A stretch of 64,000 nt of DNA from Leptospira congkakensis (GTDB taxonomy: Bacteria > Spirochaetota > Leptospiria > Leptospirales > Leptospiraceae), in contig NZ_RQGQ01000009.1 of NCBI RefSeq assembly GCF_004770265.1, forward strand, positions 248,001-312,000, in the 5' to 3' direction. The translations under genes and the position numbers were made by a program. Shown here in pieces: positions 60,620-64,000 of the stretch (the stretch's first letter is position 1; each line of letters starts with the position of its first letter). Under the pieces are notes generated by a model. The model worked only from the letters and a program-made list of their open reading frames with translations, made no database searches and was not told the DNA's origin.

Positions 60620-61009
60620 TGTATTTAAATTTTAAATAACGAATGGAATTTTTTAAAAAACTAGGTTTTTATTAGGTTTTGAGGTGTTTTCGTATTGTGA
60701 ATGATTCTCAAATGATTTCAGTCCAGTGGGATCGAGATAGACTCTGAATTTGGATTGGGTGTTCGTTTCTGAACAGTGTTATTGGGTGGCGGGTAGGGTC
60801 TTTGGGGAGTGGTATTTTCGCTACCCTGTAGATTTTTATGGATTCTAAATTTTAAATTTACGGTTATAGCTGGGATCATTTGGAGGTAACTTTTATAATT
60901 TAGAATATGAAAAAATTAAAGAGTATAAAAATACTTAAAAACGGTAACATGGAGGAAATTAAGTAATCGCCAAACGGAAGTGATGTTGTATTCTTAGGAA
61001 TGTAAAGGT
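60620..61009. other. Intergenic region without a gene
   Basis: About 390 bases between the GT39 gene and the Kelch pseudogene. It is AT-rich, with TAAATTTTAAAT-like runs. An 18-19 codon frame at 60907 (M-K-K-L-K-S-I-K-I-L) has no supporting ribosome site. I see no RNA, repeat or promoter I can defend. Confidence 0.6.
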
Positions 61010-61683
61010 TTGTTTGTGACCATCATTCGAAAATTTCTGCTATTTTTCCCTTGTTTATTAATTTTCAACCAATGTATTCTGGTCCTTGATGTAGAAAAGG
61101 AAAAGAATCGCGAAGAAGAACTTTTGGGTTTAGTTTTTCTCTATGATTATTTTTCTCCATTCGGTGTACAACAACAGCGATCAGCAAAATATTCAGAAAG
61201 AGAAGTGTTGTTAGTTGGAGGAAACAGCCAAAAAACATATGCCACCGCAAACGTTTATAAGCTTACTGAGGATCAGGTGAGTTATATAGGTTCGATGCAT
61301 CACCTAGAGTACAACATGAAGTTGTCACTTTGCAAAATAGTAAAGTATTAATTATGGGAGGTTATGATGGACGATTCATTCTTTCTGATTCAGAAATATA
61401 TGATCCGTTAACAAATTCATTTATAATCATATCACCAATGAATATTCCTCGAACGTATCACACTTCTACATTATTAAATGATGGTCGAGTACTCATTACA
61501 GGTGGATTTGGAAAACAATCAGAAAAATTAAAATCAGCAGAAATTTTTCATCCAGAAACAAATACTTTTGAATTAATTGGAAATTTAATTATTGCCTGTG
61601 GTGGTGCGAATCAATTTGGTCAAATTAGGAGTTGCGAAGTAAATTCTGATGGCGGTTTTCGTTTACTAAATGGTCAGTTGTGA
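61010..61683 (+). pseudogene. Kelch-repeat lipoprotein gene, broken by a frameshift and an internal deletion
   Basis: The N-terminal part (start TTG 61010 or GTG 61016) has a signal peptide with lipobox F-N-Q-C and then a Kelch-type repeat. At about 61303 the frame is lost: joining the next frame restores P-R-V-Q-H-E-V-V-T-L-Q, which is exactly the expected Kelch continuation. One base is missing in a CACC run. Further on, a second break removes part of a repeat between I-G-N-L and I-I-A-C-G-G. The remains carry three repeat units of the R-x2-H-x3-L-x3-[KR]-V-L-I-x-G-G type, and the last ends early in L-L-N-G-Q-L. It looks like a decayed surface lipoprotein gene. Confidence 0.7.
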
Positions 61684-61760
61684 AAAGATGTGACCATCCG
61701 AAATTGATAGGATACTAAACCAGTCTTAAATTAAACATTTGTTCATCCGGTAATTATTCT

Positions 61761-61979
61761 ATGATGTTAAAAGATAATTTTTTAATCACATTGATTTTAT
61801 TTGGTTTTATGAATTGTTATCTTAATAAAACGGTAGAGAAGACTCCACAAAAAAGAGGAGAAGCTTTTTTAAATTGTTATTTACTTAACAAAACGGACTT
61901 CCCCGGTAAAACAGAAGATACGATTGTTAGAGAATATTTTGTCTGTTATGTTCAGATCTGTAACTTTCCTAGATTATAG
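61761..61979 (+). CDS. Small lipoprotein, unknown
   Basis: A 72-aa protein with a signal peptide and lipobox F-M-N-C (Cys19). The mature ~53 residues have three further cysteines and no known domain. Two possible starts (61761 and 61764) are adjacent and neither has a clear ribosome site. It lies between the Kelch pseudogene and the sulfatase and may be a remnant of the same degenerate region. Confidence 0.5.
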   Translation: MMLKDNFLITLILFGFMNCYLNKTVEKTPQKRGEAFLNCYLLNKTDFPGKTEDTIVREYFVCYVQICNFPRL

Positions 61980-62149
61980 TTTAGTCAAATATTCACAAAC
62001 AGGAAACTCTGTTTAATTCATTGTTCGATTTTTCATTGGACTGGATGGATTTTGTGATTTTTCTTTTTTATAAAAATCTCGCTTTCACTTAACTCTTGGC
62101 GTAATGGTTCGAGATGGATTAGTTTCATTCAGAGGACTTTTGTTTTTTG

Positions 62150-63811
62150 ATGAAACTTTTTAAAATTCTACTCTCTACCTTTTTTGTTCTTTTTATCATT
62201 CTTGGTATTCTTTATTACAATCGTTTGCTACTACTCCGTTATTCTCTTGGTTGGATCACAGACATTCGTCATCCGAGAGAGCCGAACCATCCTGTGCCAT
62301 GGCTAGTGGGACCAGAGAATCCAAAAGAAACACTAAAAACTCGCCCACCAAATGTCGTCGTAATTATGGCAGATGATTTAGGTTTTAATGATGTTACAAC
62401 TTATGGTGGTGGTTATGCGGACCTTGGTGTTCCCACGCCTAATATTGATTCCATAGCGAAAGACGGAGTGCGATTTGATTCTGGATATTCGGGGAGTGCA
62501 GTTTGTACGGTTTCTCGTGCGGCTCTAATGACAGGTCGGTATCCCTCTCGTTTTGGAGTCGAGTTTACTCCGACACCAGGTGCTCTCGCAAGAGTGGGTG
62601 CAGATTTGTATGCGGATCCAGGCCGTTTGTATCCCGTTGTGATTGATAAAGAAAAGGCTGAAAAGTCCAAAAGTTTTAATGAGTTAGGGATGCCTGGTTC
62701 GGAAATTACCATTGCCGAAGTTTTGAAAGAACGAGGGTATCATTCAGTTCATATTGGAAAATGGCATTTGGGAAGTACGGAAGAAATGAGACCCAACAAA
62801 CAGGGATTTGACGAATCATTGTTTATGGAGAGTGGTTTGTATCTTCCTGTTGATGATCCCAATGTCTACAATTCTAAACAAGACTTCGATCCTATTGATC
62901 AGTTTTTATGGCCCAATATGCGTTTTGGTGTGAGTTATAACGGTGGTAATTGGTTTGAACCCAGTCGGTATTTGACAGATTATTTTGCGGATGAAGCCGT
63001 TAAGGTAATCAAAACAAACAAACATAGACCGTTCTTTTTATTTTTAGCACACTGGGCCGTACACACTCCCTTACAAGCAAGTAAGGAAGATTATGATGCT
63101 CTTTCGCATATCAAAGATCATCGGAAACGAGTGTATTTGAGTATGATTCGTTCCCTTGATCGCAGTGTTGGAAAAATTTTGCATTCACTCAGAGAAGAAG
63201 GTTTGGATGAAAACACGATTGTGATTTTTACAAGTGATAATGGAGCACCTAATTATATTGGACTACCCGATGTGAACTCACCATACCGTGGTTGGAAACT
63301 GACTCTCTTTCAAGGTGGGATTCGCGTTCCTTATGTGGCAAAGTGGCCAGGCCATATCAAACCAGGTACAAAATACCAGAATGCAATTACGAATATTGAT
63401 ATTTTGCCTACTGTAGCAGATGCTGCTGGCGTGAAACTACCGTTAGATAGAGAGATTGATGGTGTGAATCTTCTTCCTTATTTAAAAGGCCAGGCAATCC
63501 AAAAACCAAGACCACTATTTTGGAGTGATGGCTATTACCAAACAGTGCAATCAGAAGGTTGGAAATTGATTCGAACAGAACGTCCGAAAAAGAAATGGTT
63601 ATTCCATTTGGACACGGATCCATTAGAAAAGAAAAATGTTATTTCTCTATTTCCAGATAGGTTAGCGAAGTTAGATAGTTTATTAGATCATTATAACAAA
63701 CAAATGCCGAAACCACTTTGGCCTTCGTTCATTGAATTTCCTGTTTCGATTGATAAAACTTTAGATCAAAAACAGGAAGCCGATGATGAATATACGTATT
63801 GGGTGAATTGA
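62150..63811 (+). CDS. Exported or membrane-anchored sulfatase (arylsulfatase family)
   Basis: A 553-aa sulfatase with one N-terminal hydrophobic helix (about 5-30). The metal-binding D-D near residue 75, H-I-G-K-W-H-L-G and T-S-D-N-G-A are intact. The formylglycine site reads C119-T-V-S-R123, where the canonical motif has Pro (or Ala) at the third position. The enzyme releases sulfate from esters in the periplasm, probably on a sulfated glycan. An in-frame TTG at 62147 precedes the ATG and could be used. Seventeen bases later begins a protein resembling the activating formylglycine-generating enzyme. Confidence 0.88.
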   Translation: MKLFKILLSTFFVLFIILGILYYNRLLLLRYSLGWITDIRHPREPNHPVPWLVGPENPKETLKTRPPNVVVIMADDLGFNDVTTYGGGYADLGVPTPNIDSIAKDGVRFDSGYSGSAVCTVSRAALMTGRYPSRFGVEFTPTPGALARVGADLYADPGRLYPVVIDKEKAEKSKSFNELGMPGSEITIAEVLKERGYHSVHIGKWHLGSTEEMRPNKQGFDESLFMESGLYLPVDDPNVYNSKQDFDPIDQFLWPNMRFGVSYNGGNWFEPSRYLTDYFADEAVKVIKTNKHRPFFLFLAHWAVHTPLQASKEDYDALSHIKDHRKRVYLSMIRSLDRSVGKILHSLREEGLDENTIVIFTSDNGAPNYIGLPDVNSPYRGWKLTLFQGGIRVPYVAKWPGHIKPGTKYQNAITNIDILPTVADAAGVKLPLDREIDGVNLLPYLKGQAIQKPRPLFWSDGYYQTVQSEGWKLIRTERPKKKWLFHLDTDPLEKKNVISLFPDRLAKLDSLLDHYNKQMPKPLWPSFIEFPVSIDKTLDQKQEADDEYTYWVN

Positions 63812-63827
63812 ATTTATATCACCTAAT

Positions 63828-64000
63828 ATGAAATTTGCGATTTTGGTATTGTTTTGTTTTCTTTGGCAGTGTTCACTGATTCAAAATTATTTCGGAACCA
63901 AGAATTTTTGTCATTATCCGAAATCAAATGAGAACCCGAATCTTCCTGGAATGGTTTGGGTTCCTTCAGGAAAATTCGAAAAAGGATCCAATGTGTATCC
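63828..64000 (+). CDS. Lipoprotein with formylglycine-generating-enzyme-like domain (3' end beyond window)
   Basis: Only the first 57 codons are present. The signal peptide ends in W-Q-C (Cys15), a leptospiral-type lipobox. The next stretch, G-M-V-W-V-P-S-G-K-F and then K-G-S-N, matches the beginning of SUMF1/FGE domains, which convert the sulfatase active-site Cys to formylglycine. The location next to the sulfatase gene supports that reading. SUMF1-like domains also occur in lipoproteins with other roles, so the function remains open. Confidence 0.6.
   Translation, partial: MKFAILVLFCFLWQCSLIQNYFGTKNFCHYPKSNENPNLPGMVWVPSGKFEKGSNVY

Noticed and set aside
60907..60966. A 19-codon frame upstream of the Kelch pseudogene
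   Set aside because: The nearest GGAGG is 19 bases away and the sequence is low-complexity Lys/Ile; no support as a gene.

Overview
The window looks like a chromosomal segment of a saprophytic-type Leptospira (spirochaete). The reasons are an exported FlaA flagellar sheath protein, a GreA factor carried on a very large spirochaete-style helical N-terminus, a LysM/DUF4398 lipoprotein resembling LruA (LipL71), relaxed lipoboxes (FVNC, AFNC, VLQC, WQC), low-to-moderate GC, frequent TTG/GTG starts, and stand-alone tRNA genes with no linked rRNA operon. The assignment rests on gene content; no database was searched.

Layout. 1-6 kb: flaA (5' end missing), the large greA, an M23 peptidase and an LptE-like lipoprotein. 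6.4-10 kb: a co-directional run of a Fur-family regulator, tgt, a STAS protein and the LruA-like lipoprotein. 10-13 kb: nadC and a bifunctional (p)ppGpp synthetase/hydrolase. 13-19.5 kb: a GH13 enzyme opposite an oligopeptide-binding lipoprotein, a divergent kinase-fold protein, a GT-C glycosyltransferase and pgeF. 19.5-24 kb: a minus-strand cluster of phosphohexomutase, argD, leuB and a degenerate response regulator. 24-33 kb: an aminotransferase, a DEDD exonuclease, a CBS protein, tRNA-Ile and tRNA-Ala, hemW, tRNA-Met, a bifunctional-nuclease/UVR protein, a phasin-like protein, an MFS transporter, an ACT-domain protein, an outer-membrane protein and a PilZ protein. 33-35 kb: a TPP riboswitch and thiC. 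35-42 kb: a VapBC-type pair, an acyl-CoA dehydrogenase, a metallo-beta-lactamase/double cNMP-binding protein, thioredoxin and hypotheticals. 42-47 kb: panD coupled to a Panacea-domain gene, lipB, a membrane sensor-like protein with a STAS/zinc-ribbon partner, and murJ. 47-58 kb: ileS, an LRR lipoprotein, a large membrane protein, a chemoreceptor, a SCO-like protein, speD, a second GH13 enzyme and a STAS protein. 58-64 kb: two envelope glycosyltransferases around a Cys-rich exported protein, a broken Kelch lipoprotein gene, a sulfatase and the start of a lipoprotein resembling the formylglycine-generating enzyme.

Most of this is core metabolism and envelope biology packed very tightly. Many adjacent genes overlap by 4 to 28 bases, and several convergent pairs share their stop regions. 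No phage, insertion sequence, CRISPR array or rRNA gene was found. The parts most worth following up are the Panacea-panD coupling, the intact-looking but divergent kinase, the response regulator with Glu at the phosphorylation site, the sulfatase with a C-T-V-S-R site next to an FGE-like lipoprotein, the MBL-cNMP sensor fusion, and the STAS/zinc-ribbon and membrane-protein pair.
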